Shown here: positions 35,080-44,850 of the stretch, in pieces
Layout: each line of letters begins with the position of its first letter
How positions within the stretch are numbered: the stretch's first letter is position 1
Assembly: GCF_020621385.1 (NCBI RefSeq)
Contig: NZ_JAESVA010000005.1
Coordinates: 310,001 to 374,000 of the forward strand
Reading direction: 5' to 3'
Length of the DNA: 64,000 nt
Source: Acidisoma cellulosilyticum
GTDB taxonomy: Bacteria; Pseudomonadota; Alphaproteobacteria; Acetobacterales; Acetobacteraceae
The notes under the pieces: generated by a model
Seen by the model: the letters and a program-made list of their open reading frames with translations, nothing else
Databases searched by the model: none
What the model was told of the DNA's origin: nothing
Made by a program: the position numbers and the translations under genes

Positions 35080-36122
35080 GCCCGCGCGGCCCGTCTGGCG
35101 GCGGCGCGCTGCGCTTCCATCCGTTCGGCGCGGGCTTCGTTCACGAAACCCATCAGCGCGCGCAGCACTTCCGGCAGGCCGTCGCCGGAGACGCCGGAGG
35201 CGACGAAAACCTGCGCGCCGGACGCCTTGGCCAGGGCGGATTTGCGGGCGGAGGTCTCGCGTGGCGTCATGGCATCGGATTTGTTGAGAACCAGGATCTC
35301 CGGCTTGTCGAGCAGACCGGCGCCATAGGCTTCCAGCTCGCCACGGATCGTGCGCCAGGCATCGACCACGCTGCCGGCGGCACCATCGATAAGATGCACC
35401 AGGGCCGCGCAACGCTCGACATGACCCAGGAAGCGGTCGCCGAGGCCGACACCTTCATGCGCGCCTTCGATCAGACCCGGAATATCGGCAAGGACGAATT
35501 CCTCGTATTCCGTCGGTCGCACGACGCCCAGTTGCGGCACCAGCGTGGTGAAGGGGTAATCGGCGATCTTCGGCTTGGCGGCCGAGACGCGGGACAGGAA
35601 GGTCGATTTGCCGGCATTGGGCAGGCCGAGCAGCCCGACATCGGCGATCAGCTTCAGGCGCAGCCAGATCCAGCGTTCCTCGCCCGGCCAGCCTTTGTCG
35701 GCCCGGGTCGGTGCGCGATTGGTGCTGGTCTTGAAATGGGCGTTGCCGTTGCCGCCGTCGCCGCCACGGCAGAAAACGATGCGCGCCTCGGGGTGATCCA
35801 GATCGGCCAGCATCGTCTCCCGGTCGTCCGCCAGAATTTCGGTGCCGACCGGAACCTTGATCGTGATCGATTCGGCGTCGCGCCCCGTGCGGTCGCTGCC
35901 CGAGCCGTTGCCGCCCTTGGGCGACTTGAAATGCTGCGTATAGCGGAAGTCGATCAGCGTATTGAGATCGGCCGAGGCCTCGAAAATGATATCGCCGCCG
36001 CGCCCGCCGCGCCCGCCGTCCGGCCCGCCGAATTCGATATACTTTTCCCGGCGGAAGGCGACCGCGCCGTCGCCACCGTCACCGGAGCGGACATAGATCT
36101 TGGCTTGATCGAGGAACTTCAT
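35076..36122 (-). CDS. obgE: ribosome-assembly GTPase Obg/CgtA
   Basis: 348 residues, an essential 50S-associated GTPase. Glycine-rich Obg domain (1-158, with [14 protein letters not shown]) precedes the G domain: G1 GLPNAGKST (about 166), switch [14 protein letters not shown]3 [11 protein letters not shown]4 VLNKSD. A Lys/Arg/Ala-rich C-terminal tail is normal. Coupled to proB; rpmA and rplU lie upstream, the standard rplU-rpmA-obgE order. Confidence 0.95.
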   Translation of the reverse strand: MKFLDQAKIYVRSGDGGDGAVAFRREKYIEFGGPDGGRGGRGGDIIFEASADLNTLIDFRYTQHFKSPKGGNGSGSDRTGRDAESITIKVPVGTEILADDRETMLADLDHPEARIVFCRGGDGGNGNAHFKTSTNRAPTRADKGWPGEERWIWLRLKLIADVGLLGLPNAGKSTFLSRVSAAKPKIADYPFTTLVPQLGVVRPTEYEEFVLADIPGLIEGAHEGVGLGDRFLGHVERCAALVHLIDGAAGSVVDAWRTIRGELEAYGAGLLDKPEILVLNKSDAMTPRETSARKSALAKASGAQVFVASGVSGDGLPEVLRALMGFVNEARAERMEAQRAAARRAARA

Positions 36123-36221
36123 AAACGCACCAGAAAAAGAAATAGGGGCCGACAGAGCCGGCCCCTTGAAAGTCGATTGTATCAGCGCCCCGAGGGGCGC
36201 TGCGTCAATAAGGGACCGGTG

Positions 36222-36488
36222 TTACTCAGCGGCGAGGGGAAGCGGCTTCACCGAAACATGGACGCGCTCGGCCTTCTTTTCGAAGGACACGTGGCCGTCG
36301 ATCAGGGCGAAGATCGTGTGATCCTTGCCGAGGCCGACATTCGCGCCCGGCTTCATCTTCGTGCCGCGCTGGCGGATGATGATGTTGCCGGCGATGACGC
36401 TTTCGCCACCGAACTTCTTGACGCCGAGGCGGCGGCCGGCGGTATCGCGGCCGTTGCGGGAAGAGCCGCCTGCTTTCTTATGTGCCAT
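36222..36488 (-). CDS. rpmA: 50S ribosomal protein bL27
   Basis: 88 residues; [15 protein letters not shown] at the N-terminus reaches the peptidyl transferase centre, followed by [19 protein letters not shown] and the [13 protein letters not shown] ending. Co-transcribed with rplU, 28 bases away. Confidence 0.97.
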   Translation of the reverse strand: MAHKKAGGSSRNGRDTAGRRLGVKKFGGESVIAGNIIIRQRGTKMKPGANVGLGKDHTIFALIDGHVSFEKKAERVHVSVKPLPLAAE

Positions 36489-36516
36489 ATCTGTATCTCC
36501 TGCTTAAAGCGTGGGC

Positions 36517-36834
36517 TCAGGCCGCGATGATTTCGGCGATGCGCAGCACGGTGACGTGCTGACGATGGCCGTTCTTGCGGCGGCTGTTCTGCCGGCGGCG
36601 CTTCTTGAAGATGATGATCTTCGCCAGGCGGTCCTGGGCGACGACAGTCGCCGTCACGGTCGCGCCAGCGACGAGCGGGGCGCCGATCTGGGCGGCAATG
36701 CCTTCGCCACCAAGGGCCAGGACTTCGTCGAAGGTGACCGTGCTGCCTTCTTCGACTTCCAGCTTCTCGATCTTAACGATCGCGTTGGGGACAACGCGAT
36801 ACTGCTTTCCGCCAGTGCGGATCACTGCAAACAT
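36517..36834 (-). CDS. rplU: 50S ribosomal protein bL21
   Basis: 105 residues from the ATG at 36834 ([14 protein letters not shown], the usual start, with a GAGA site upstream); an ATG at 36852 would add six residues. Contains the [15 protein letters not shown] basic segment that binds 23S rRNA. Confidence 0.96.
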   Translation of the reverse strand: MFAVIRTGGKQYRVVPNAIVKIEKLEVEEGSTVTFDEVLALGGEGIAAQIGAPLVAGATVTATVVAQDRLAKIIIFKKRRRQNSRRKNGHRQHVTVLRIAEIIAA

Positions 36835-37047
36835 AGTCTCAATCTCTTTCATGCTGCGCCCTCGTTGGAGCGGCTTCTTTTTTTGAGGCCGACATAGCAG
36901 GACGAACCCACTTCCTTCGCAGGAGGCCAGCGGCTGGGGTCTATCCAGCGCCCGTTCCTATGTCAATCTGATTGCATGCGGCAGGCCCTGCATCAGGGGC
37001 GGGGCAGGGTTCTTGCTGCCCTATCGTCACCTGCGCGCAAGGTCGAT

Positions 37048-37764
37048 TCAGGGCAATGCCGCGTCAGTCCGCAGGATGCGCTGGCCGTAGGGGATCAGCG
37101 CGAGCAGCGCCAGCACTGGCAATACCAGACCGGTCGCGCCCAGATGCACCTCCGCCAGGCCGCTCGCCAGCGCGCCGACCAGGAAGGACAGGACCGTCAG
37201 CAGCATCCGCTTGGCCTGCCGCTCCAGGATGACGCGCTCACCCTTGCCATGGCTGATGGAGGGGAAACGGCAGGCATAGGCGACCGTATCGCTTAGCACC
37301 TGCGTCAGATTGCCGGTCATCACCGTGGTCGGCGGCAGGTTGTTCAGCACCAGCCGCATGATGGTGTTTTGCAGCGCCATGGCCAGGATTACCAGGACGC
37401 CGAGGACGATGCTGGTCAGGCTGTTGCCGCCACGGGCGGGTGGCAGCGCGAAGACGCCCAGCATCGCCACGAACAGCAGGGCGGCCTCCAGCAGCAAAGC
37501 CGGCAGGAACGCGTCGCGCCCGCGCTCGGCCAGGAAGCCGATCATCCAGGCGGAGGCCATCACGCCCAGGCAGAAGACGGGCATCGAGAGCAGGAACGTC
37601 ACCACGCCGGGTCGCCCATGCGACACGTAAAGGGCGAGGAAGATGAGGTTGCCGGTGATATGCGCGGGCAAAAGCCCCGAAAGCCGAGAGAAGCCGAAGA
37701 CGTCGATGAAGCCTGCGACGAAGCCGAGGCCGAGGATGAAGGCAGTATGATCGAACTTGCGCAC
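37048..37764 (-). CDS. DUF1275 (YoaK-family) membrane protein
   Basis: 238 residues, about six membrane helices with FVAGFIDVFGFSRL and the ITGNLIFLAL motif that mark DUF1275/YoaK. Function unknown in the family; no link to neighbours can be made. Confidence 0.85.
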   Translation of the reverse strand: MRKFDHTAFILGLGFVAGFIDVFGFSRLSGLLPAHITGNLIFLALYVSHGRPGVVTFLLSMPVFCLGVMASAWMIGFLAERGRDAFLPALLLEAALLFVAMLGVFALPPARGGNSLTSIVLGVLVILAMALQNTIMRLVLNNLPPTTVMTGNLTQVLSDTVAYACRFPSISHGKGERVILERQAKRMLLTVLSFLVGALASGLAEVHLGATGLVLPVLALLALIPYGQRILRTDAALP

Positions 37765-37798
37765 AGGCTCGGCCTCGGCTTTCTCGTTCGAAAAAGCG

Positions 37799-38554
37799 TC
37801 AGCCCTCGGTTTTCACGACCTTGATGCCGGCATAGGCCTGGACCACGGGCATGATCTCGATGGCATTGACGTTGAAATGCTCGGGCAGGCTGATGATCCA
37901 GCGCACGGTCTCGGCCACGTCTTCCGAGGTCAGCGGCGTCGTATTGGCATAGACATTGGCGGCCTTGCCGTCGTCACCCGCGAAGCGGACGTTGGAGAAT
38001 TCGGTGCCGCCCACCAGACCGGGCTCGATATTCGTGGCGCGGACCTTGGTGCCCAGCAGGTCGGTGCGCAGGTTGAGCGTGAACTGGCGCACGAAGGCCT
38101 TGGTCGCGCCGTAGACATTGCCGCCGAAATAAGGCCAGGACCCGGCGATGGAGCCGATATTGACGACATGGCCGCGATTGCGCGTCACCATGCCCGGCAG
38201 CACGGCACGGGTGACGTAGGTCAGACCCTTGATATTGGTGTCGATCATGCGCTCCCAGTTTTCCATATCGGCCTCCTGGGCGGGTTCCAGACCCAGCGCG
38301 AGACCGGCATTGTTCACCAGCACATCGATCTCCGCCCAATCCGCGGGCAGGTCAGCGATGGCCTTTTCGACGGCCGCGCGGTCGGTGACGTCGAAGACGA
38401 GCGGCAGAACGCGGTCGGTGCCGAGTTCCTGGGCGAGCTCGTTCAGCCTGTCCGCGCGACGGCCGGTCGCGATGATCTTGTGGCCGAGCGGGGCTAGCAG
38501 CCGCGCGATGGACGCGCCGAAACCGGCCGAGGCCCCCGTGATAAGAACGATCAT
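37799..38554 (-). CDS. short-chain dehydrogenase/reductase, YdfG-like
   Basis: 251 residues from ATG 38554 (AAGGAAAG upstream; a longer in-frame start at 38725 adds 57 unlike residues). Cofactor loop GASAGFGASI (8-17), RRADRL suggests NADP, NNAG at about 83, catalytic Ser in SIAGSWPYFGG and the Tyr/Lys of YGATKAF. Close in pattern to YdfG, an NADP-dependent 3-hydroxy acid (serine/allo-threonine) dehydrogenase. Substrate not proven. Confidence 0.88.
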   Translation of the reverse strand: MIVLITGASAGFGASIARLLAPLGHKIIATGRRADRLNELAQELGTDRVLPLVFDVTDRAAVEKAIADLPADWAEIDVLVNNAGLALGLEPAQEADMENWERMIDTNIKGLTYVTRAVLPGMVTRNRGHVVNIGSIAGSWPYFGGNVYGATKAFVRQFTLNLRTDLLGTKVRATNIEPGLVGGTEFSNVRFAGDDGKAANVYANTTPLTSEDVAETVRWIISLPEHFNVNAIEIMPVVQAYAGIKVVKTEG

Positions 38555-38739
38555 CTTGCTTTCCTTCAAACCTGCGAGTGTCGGGTTCTGCCACCTCGGG
38601 CAACGCGGGAAAAGCCGGAAACGCCCGGCAAATCCAAGCCTGACGCAGATGGTGACCTCACATTGCCGGGGGCCGTGGTTGAGGCGGGCGGGCGGGTCGC
38701 CAACCTTCAAGGGCAAGGATGCCAAGGAAGGACAAGAAA

Positions 38740-39300
38740 ATGGCGATGTCGAACAAGAAGATCGCGGCTCTGGTGACCGATGGGTTCGAGCAGGTGGAAC
38801 TGACCGGGCCGCTGGAAGCGCTGCGTCAGGCGGGGGCGCAGGTCACCATCGTGTCGCCCAAAGCCGGGCCGATTCAGGGCATGAATCACGATCAGAAGGG
38901 CGACGCGTTCACGCCTGACCGCCAGTTGTCAGCAACGAGGCCCGAGGAATTCGATGCCCTGCTGCTGCCGGGTGGCGTCGCCAATCCCGACGCCCTGCGC
39001 ATGGACCGCGCTGCCTTGGCCTTCGTCGGTCATTTCGCGCGCAGCGGAAAGCCCATTGCGGCGATCTGTCATGCGCCATGGACGCTGATCGAAGCCGGTG
39101 CCGTGAAGGGCCGCAGGCTGACCTCCTGGCCGTCGCTTCGCACCGATCTGACGAATGCCGGGGCGACCTGGCTGGACCAGGCGGTGGTTCAGGACGGCGC
39201 GTTGATCACCGCGCGCAAGCCCGATGATATTCCGGCCTTTTCCGATGCGTTCATCGGCCTGTTGAAGGCATGCTCAGGGCCCGAGAGACGCGTCGCATAA
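38740..39300 (+). CDS. DJ-1/PfpI-family protein
   Basis: 186 residues. Nucleophile Cys in AAICHAPWTLIEAG and the Glu of DGFEQVELTGPLEAL are the PfpI/YhbO pair. Family members are described as protein or nucleotide deglycases and general stress proteins; the exact activity is debated. The ATG at 38740 is preferred (AAGGAAGG 8-10 bases before); an in-frame start at 38719 has no such site. Monocistronic and divergent from the SDR gene. Confidence 0.88.
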   Translation: MAMSNKKIAALVTDGFEQVELTGPLEALRQAGAQVTIVSPKAGPIQGMNHDQKGDAFTPDRQLSATRPEEFDALLLPGGVANPDALRMDRAALAFVGHFARSGKPIAAICHAPWTLIEAGAVKGRRLTSWPSLRTDLTNAGATWLDQAVVQDGALITARKPDDIPAFSDAFIGLLKACSGPERRVA

Positions 39301-39382
39301 CATAAGGCCGGCGGCAGTCGGCTGGTGCTGATGAAGGCCAGGGGGCATGATCCTCGGGCTTTCGCTTGTCTGAGGGAATGAC

Positions 39383-40813
39383 ATGAGCTTTCCGTCCGAA
39401 TTGCTGACACCTGATGAGATGGCGGCGGTCGATCGCGCTGCACCCAGGCTCGGCGTTGCGGGTGTAACGCTGATGGAGAATGCCGGGCGGGCGGTGGCGC
39501 GGGCCATCATTCGACGCGTCGCGCCCTGCCGCACCCTCGTGCTCTGCGGTCCCGGCAATAATGGCGGTAACGGCTATGTCATCGCCCGGCATCTGGCGCA
39601 GGAAGGCTGGCCCGTCACTGTCGCGGCTTTGGCGGAACCGAATCCGGGCACGGATGCGGCGGTGATGGCGGCGCAGTGGCGCGGGCCGAGGACCGAATTC
39701 ACCGAACAGGCCGCCGGCCGCGCCGATCTGGTCATCGATGCAATCTTCGGCGCCGGTCTTAGCCGCGACATAGAAGAGTCTGTTTCTAAAGTATTATCAT
39801 CGGCCAAGCGGATCGTCGCCGTGGATGTGCCGAGTGGATTGGACGGCGCCACCGGCCAGCCGAAAGGGCGCGTGGCGCCAGCCGATTTCACGGTCACCTT
39901 CTTCCGCCTCAAGCCCGGCCATCTGCTTCTGCCGGGCCGGGAATTATGTGGAGAGATCGTGCTCGCCGATATCGGCATGCCTGCCGGCGTTCTGCTCACA
40001 GATCAGGTGAAGACTTTCGCCAATGGTCCTGATCTTTGGGACATTCCCCCGCTTGCCATGGCTGGGCAGAAATATACGCGCGGCATGCTGACGGTCCTTG
40101 CGGGCAGTGAGATGGCGGGTGCCGCGCGGATGGCGTCCCTCGGCGCCAGACGGGCAGGGGCCGGGCTGCTGACGATCGTCGTCGCCGGCAACGGCGATGT
40201 GTTGCGCGCGACCGAGCCGGGCTTGATCGTGACGGAAAGCCCGGTCGATGAATTGCTGCAGGATCAACGTCGTAAGACATGGATTTGCGGTCCTGGGTTA
40301 GGAATCGACCGCGCGCGGGCGACACTGCCCCAGCTTATCGCGGCGGGTCGGCAGATCGTGGCGGATGCCGATGCCCTTGGTGCCTGCGCGGGCGCGCCGG
40401 AAAAGCTGCGCGGTGTCACCATCATCACCCCGCATGGCGGGGAGTTCGCGAAACTCTTTGGTCCCGTTGGACAGGATAAGCTGGCGGCGGTCCGCGCGGC
40501 GGCGCGTCGGATCGACGCGGTCGTGGTGCTGAAGGGCGCCGATACCGTCATCGCGGCGCCGGACGGGCGGGCCGCCATCAATCACAACGCCCCGCCCTCG
40601 CTCGCGACCGCCGGGTCGGGCGATGTGCTGGCCGGCATCATCGCTGGGCTGCTGACCCAGGGCATGGCGCCGTGGAGCGCGGCCGCCGCCGGCGTCTGGC
40701 TGCATGGGGAGGCTGCCAACCTGGCTGACCCCGACAGCGGCGGCGCCGGATTGATCGCGGAGGATCTGGCCGACGGCCTGCGCCGCGCCCTTGCTGCATT
40801 GCAGCGCCGCTAA
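39383..40813 (+). CDS. nnr: bifunctional NAD(P)H-hydrate epimerase / dehydratase
   Basis: 476 residues; repairs damaged (hydrated) NAD(P)H. Residues 1-210 are the epimerase (YjeF_N; GPGNNGGNGYVIARHL and DLVIDAIFGAGL). Residues about 215-476 are the ADP/ATP-dependent dehydratase (carbohydrate-kinase fold; ITPHGGEFAKL, VVLKGADTVIA, and NHNAPPSLATAGSGDVLAG carrying the catalytic Asp). No signal peptide, cytoplasmic. It ends 89 bases before tRNA-Leu. Confidence 0.94.
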   Translation: MSFPSELLTPDEMAAVDRAAPRLGVAGVTLMENAGRAVARAIIRRVAPCRTLVLCGPGNNGGNGYVIARHLAQEGWPVTVAALAEPNPGTDAAVMAAQWRGPRTEFTEQAAGRADLVIDAIFGAGLSRDIEESVSKVLSSAKRIVAVDVPSGLDGATGQPKGRVAPADFTVTFFRLKPGHLLLPGRELCGEIVLADIGMPAGVLLTDQVKTFANGPDLWDIPPLAMAGQKYTRGMLTVLAGSEMAGAARMASLGARRAGAGLLTIVVAGNGDVLRATEPGLIVTESPVDELLQDQRRKTWICGPGLGIDRARATLPQLIAAGRQIVADADALGACAGAPEKLRGVTIITPHGGEFAKLFGPVGQDKLAAVRAAARRIDAVVVLKGADTVIAAPDGRAAINHNAPPSLATAGSGDVLAGIIAGLLTQGMAPWSAAAAGVWLHGEAANLADPDSGGAGLIAEDLADGLRRALAALQRR

Positions 40814-40902
40814 CGGCCCAATTTTCAATCAAGCTCTGTTACGCCCACGCTTGTGGGGGTGGCACTTCTCCTGTAAAGCGCCGCCCCTACGGCCATCGGC
40901 CT

Positions 40903-40987
<85 letters not shown>

Positions 40988-41098
40988 TTCTTGCCGCGTT
41001 CGGGCTTCGGCCTTGCGGTCTCTCTCCGCCCGCCGATCCGTTCGCCTTCACGGATTAACCCTAACGCCTTTTCGTTCGACCGGAGCCCAGTCTTTCAA

Positions 41099-42424
41099 AT
41101 GCAGATCAACCAAACCCAGTCCGACGGGCTGAAGCAGGCTTTCACCGTCACGCTGCCCTTCGCTGAGCTCGACCAGAAGCGACAGGCGCGGCTGGTTGAA
41201 CTGGGCCGCACCATGCGCCTCCCCGGTTTCCGTCCGGGCAAAGTGCCCATGAGCCTGCTGCAGAAGCGCTACGGCTCCGCCGTGATGGCCGAAGTGACCG
41301 ACGAATCGGTGAACGAGGCGACCCGCCAGCTGCTCTCCGAGCGCGGCATCCGCCCGGCCATGCAGCCGAAGGTGGACCTCGTCTCCGCCGGCGAAGACAA
41401 GGACCTGGAATTCACGCTCGAACTCGAAGTCCTGCCCGAGATTTCGGTGCCGAACCTGGGTGAGATCACGCTGACCCGTCTGAAGGCCGAGCCGACCGAC
41501 GATGCCGTGACTCAGGGCCTCGACAATCTGCTGAAGAGCCGCCGCAAGGAAATCGACGTCACCGAGGACCGTGCGGCCGTTGCCGGCGACGCGGTCGTGG
41601 TGGATTTCCTGGGCCGCATCGACGGCGTCGCCTTCGAAGGCGGCAGCGCGAGCGATGTGTCGGTCGAGATCGGTGGCACGGGCTTCATTCCGGGCTTCGC
41701 CGAGCAGCTGGACGGCATCAAGGCCGGTGAAAACCGCACCATCAAGGTGACCTTCCCGGCCGAATACGGTGCGGCCGAACTGGCCGGCAAGGATGCCGAA
41801 TTCGACATCACCGCCAAGGGCCTGAAGACCTTCGAGACCGCTACCGCCGATGACGCGCTGGCGACCGAACTGGGCTTCGAGGATCTGGAAGACCTCAAGA
41901 AGTTCATTCGGGACCGTCTGCAGCGCGAGCTCGACTCGGAAGCCCGCCAGAATCTGAAGCGCCAGCTGCTCGACGCGCTCGCCGAACGCATCAGCTTCGA
42001 CGTGCCGCCGACCCTCTCTGCCAGCGAATTCAAGCAGATCTGGGATCGCCTGGAGGAGGAGCGCAAGGCCGGCCGTCTGGACGAAGCCGACAAGGACAAG
42101 GACGAGGACACGCTGCGGACCGAGTATCAGGCGATCGCCGATCGTCGCGTCCGCCTCGGTCTGCTGCTCGCCGAAATCGGCCAGAAGAACGGCATCACCG
42201 TCACCAATGACGAGCTGAACCGGGCGATTTTCCAGCACAGCATGATGTATGGCGCCCGCCAGAAGGAAGCGCTCGACATGTTCCGCAAAAACCCGCAGGC
42301 GGCGGAATTCCTGCGCGGCCCGATCTTCGAAGAGAAGGTCGTGGACTATGTGCTCGAACTCGCGAAGGTCGAGGACAAGGCGGTTTCCCAGGAAGAGCTG
42401 ACGGCTGCTGCGTCCGAGGAATAA
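41099..42424 (+). CDS. tig: trigger factor
   Basis: 441 residues, a ribosome-bound chaperone with a prolyl isomerase domain. The ribosome-binding signature is seen as RLPGFRPGKVP (about 40-50); the FKBP-like domain is VAGDAVVVDFLGRIDGVAFEGG (about 158-180) through GFIPGFAEQLDG; the C-terminal helical arms follow. The ATG at 41099 is used; the frame upstream runs into tRNA-Leu and is not coding. Starts the tig-clpP-clpX-lon-hup block. Confidence 0.95.
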   Translation: MQINQTQSDGLKQAFTVTLPFAELDQKRQARLVELGRTMRLPGFRPGKVPMSLLQKRYGSAVMAEVTDESVNEATRQLLSERGIRPAMQPKVDLVSAGEDKDLEFTLELEVLPEISVPNLGEITLTRLKAEPTDDAVTQGLDNLLKSRRKEIDVTEDRAAVAGDAVVVDFLGRIDGVAFEGGSASDVSVEIGGTGFIPGFAEQLDGIKAGENRTIKVTFPAEYGAAELAGKDAEFDITAKGLKTFETATADDALATELGFEDLEDLKKFIRDRLQRELDSEARQNLKRQLLDALAERISFDVPPTLSASEFKQIWDRLEEERKAGRLDEADKDKDEDTLRTEYQAIADRRVRLGLLLAEIGQKNGITVTNDELNRAIFQHSMMYGARQKEALDMFRKNPQAAEFLRGPIFEEKVVDYVLELAKVEDKAVSQEELTAAASEE

Positions 42425-42448
42425 TCGTCCCCTCTTTTAATTTTCGAT

Positions 42449-42478
42449 CTGCGGCCTCACATTGCCTTGAGGCCGCAG
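42449..42478 (+). terminator. hairpin between tig and clpP
   Basis: CTGCGGCCTCA and TGAGGCCGCAG form an 11-base perfect stem with an 8-base loop, 25 bases after the tig stop. No T-run follows. It may end or stabilise the tig message. Confidence 0.5.
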
Positions 42479-42637
42479 GTCGCCTCTGGCTGAAAGCCCG
42501 TCGCCATTATGGGACGGCAAACGCCAGGGTCGGTTCTAGGCCGAGAGCTCTTGCGACACGGACAGGTTCATGAGGAAATGTCCCCCTATCGCATCGTGAC
42601 GCTGCGGGCTGATGCCCGCGCGGGGAAAGGACTGAGC

Positions 42638-43282
42638 ATGCAAGACCGGGACCCCTTAACCGTCTATAACAACACGCTGGTTCCGATCGTCGTCGAGCAG
42701 ACGTCTCGCGGTGAGCGTTCCTACGACATCTATTCGCGCCTGTTGAAAGAGCGAATCATCTTCATGACCGGTCAGGTCTTCGATGAGATGAGTTCGCTGA
42801 TCTGCGCCCAGCTGCTGTTCCTGGAGAGCGAGAATCCGACCAAGGATATCGCCTTCTACATCAATAGCCCCGGCGGCGTGGTGACGTCGGGCCTCGCGAT
42901 TTATGACACCATGCAATACATCCGCTGCCCGGTCAGCACCGTATGCATTGGGCAGGCCGCGTCGATGGGCAGCCTGCTGCTGACGGCAGGTGCGGCCGGC
43001 AAGCGCTTCGCGCTGCCGAATGCCCGGATCATGGTGCATCAGCCCTCCGGCGGTGCGCAGGGTCAGGCGACGGATATCCAGATCCAGGCGCAGGAAATCC
43101 TCCGGATTCGCCAGCGCCTGAATGAGATCTACGTCAAGCATACGGGCCAATCGCTCGACACCATCGAAAAGAAGCTGGAGCGTGACAGCTTCATGTCGGC
43201 GGTCGAGGCGAAGGAATTCGGTCTGATCGACGAGGTCGTGGATAGCCGCCCGGCCATGGGTGATGAGACGAAGACGAGCTGA
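42638..43282 (+). CDS. clpP: ATP-dependent Clp protease proteolytic subunit
   Basis: 214 residues. The catalytic triad is Ser109 (GQAASMG), His134 ([11 protein letters not shown]) and Asp183 (ERDSFM). The ATG at 42638 fits the family start ([20 protein letters not shown]) with AAAGGA upstream; an in-frame ATG at 42509 would add 43 residues. Forms the double-heptamer chamber with ClpX, encoded 255 bases downstream. Confidence 0.96.
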   Translation: MQDRDPLTVYNNTLVPIVVEQTSRGERSYDIYSRLLKERIIFMTGQVFDEMSSLICAQLLFLESENPTKDIAFYINSPGGVVTSGLAIYDTMQYIRCPVSTVCIGQAASMGSLLLTAGAAGKRFALPNARIMVHQPSGGAQGQATDIQIQAQEILRIRQRLNEIYVKHTGQSLDTIEKKLERDSFMSAVEAKEFGLIDEVVDSRPAMGDETKTS

Positions 43283-43298
43283 CACCAAGACCGGTCTT

Positions 43299-43324
43299 CC
43301 CGCCGCGCAACGCAGCACGGCGGG
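43299..43324 (+). terminator. hairpin after clpP
   Basis: CCCGCCG and CGGCGGG pair around 12 bases, 16 bases after the clpP stop, with no T-run. Weak support for a terminator separating clpP from clpX; the 255-base gap would leave room for a clpX promoter. Confidence 0.4.
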
Positions 43325-43537
43325 ATGGCCTGAAACTTGGATAGCTTTGTCCGCGAATACCTAATCGGCGACGAGCCTGGGCGCAGGCATCCCCTGATTT
43401 GCGCCCCGGCGATAAGGTCTTTGATGTGAAGGCGGGCCCGGCTGTCGGGGCGATCGGGCCACCACCTTGTTTTTTAAAGCTTCCGGGGCGTAGTCTGACA
43501 GACTGACGCCTGGGCCGACCCGGGAGAGGAGCCTGCC

Positions 43538-44791
43538 ATGAGCAAGACCAGCGACTCTAAGAACACCCTGTACTGCTCGTTCTGCGGCAAGTCCCAGCAC
43601 GAAGTGCGCAAGCTTATCGCAGGACCGACGGTCTTCATCTGCGACGAATGCGTTGAACTCTGCATGGATATCATCCGTGAGGAGAACAAGACGCATCTTG
43701 TGAAGTCGCGTGATGGCGTGCCCACACCGCGCGAAATTTGCAAGGTGCTGGACGATTATGTCATCGGCCAGACACATGCGAAGAAGGTGCTGAGCGTCGC
43801 GGTTCACAATCATTACAAGCGTTTGGCCCACGGTCAGAAGCACAATGATGTGGAGATCGCGAAGTCCAACATCATGCTGATCGGGCCGACCGGCTCGGGC
43901 AAGACGCTGCTCGCGCAGACCCTGGCCCGCATGCTGGACGTGCCCTTCACCATGGCCGACGCGACGACGCTGACGGAAGCCGGCTATGTCGGTGAGGATG
44001 TCGAGAACATCATCCTGAAGCTGTTGCAGGCGGCTGACTACAACGTGGAACGCGCGCAGCGCGGCATCGTCTATATCGATGAGGTCGATAAGATCAGCCG
44101 CAAGTCGGACAATCCCTCGATCACCCGCGACGTGAGCGGTGAGGGCGTGCAGCAGGCCTTGCTGAAGATCATGGAAGGCACGGTCGCCTCCGTGCCGCCG
44201 CAGGGCGGCCGCAAGCATCCGCAGCAGGAATTCCTGCAGGTCGACACCACCAATATCCTGTTCATCTGCGGCGGCGCCTTCGCGGGCCTCGACAAGATCA
44301 TCGGCGCCCGTGGCAAAGGGTCCGGCATCGGTTTCGGGGCTTCGGTGAAGGACCCGGACGAGCGCCGTACCGGCGAGCTGCTGCGGGAGGTTGAGCCCGA
44401 GGATCTGCTGCGCTTCGGCCTGATCCCGGAATTCATCGGCCGTCTGCCTGTGCTCGCGACCCTGGAAGACCTGGACGAAGGCGCGCTGATCGAAATCCTG
44501 ACCAAGCCGAAGAACGCTCTGGTCAAGCAGTATGGCCGTCTGTTCGAAATGGAAGGCGTCAAGCTGAACTTCACGGACGAGGCTTTGAAGGCGGTGGCGG
44601 GCCGGGCCATCAAGCGCAAGACCGGCGCGCGCGGCCTGCGCTCCATCATGGAGCAGATCCTGCTGAGCACGATGTACGAGCTTCCCGGCCTGAGCAATGT
44701 CGAGGAAGTCGTCATCAACGGCGAAGTCGCCGAAAGCCGGGCCGAGCCCTTGTTCACCTACGGCAAGGAACGGGCTGAAGAGAGTGCCTGA
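43538..44791 (+). CDS. clpX: ATP-dependent Clp protease ATP-binding subunit
   Basis: 417 residues; AAA+ unfoldase that feeds ClpP. The N-terminal zinc domain has Cys13, Cys16, Cys35 and Cys38; Walker A GPTGSGKT at 116-123; Walker [11 protein letters not shown]; the IGF-type loop that docks ClpP appears as GIGFGASV near residue 267. GAGAGGAG upstream of the ATG is a good ribosome site. Confidence 0.97.
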   Translation: MSKTSDSKNTLYCSFCGKSQHEVRKLIAGPTVFICDECVELCMDIIREENKTHLVKSRDGVPTPREICKVLDDYVIGQTHAKKVLSVAVHNHYKRLAHGQKHNDVEIAKSNIMLIGPTGSGKTLLAQTLARMLDVPFTMADATTLTEAGYVGEDVENIILKLLQAADYNVERAQRGIVYIDEVDKISRKSDNPSITRDVSGEGVQQALLKIMEGTVASVPPQGGRKHPQQEFLQVDTTNILFICGGAFAGLDKIIGARGKGSGIGFGASVKDPDERRTGELLREVEPEDLLRFGLIPEFIGRLPVLATLEDLDEGALIEILTKPKNALVKQYGRLFEMEGVKLNFTDEALKAVAGRAIKRKTGARGLRSIMEQILLSTMYELPGLSNVEEVVINGEVAESRAEPLFTYGKERAEESA

Positions 44792-44850
44792 TTCGGGTGC
44801 CGCTGACGGGCCCGAAGATGAAGAGAGACTGTCCTTGAAAGGAGGTCATC

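Noticed and set aside
35080-35412. 111-codon upstream extension of proB
   Set aside because: Lies wholly inside obgE in another frame; the GTG at 35079 overlapping the obgE stop gives a normal ProB N-terminus.
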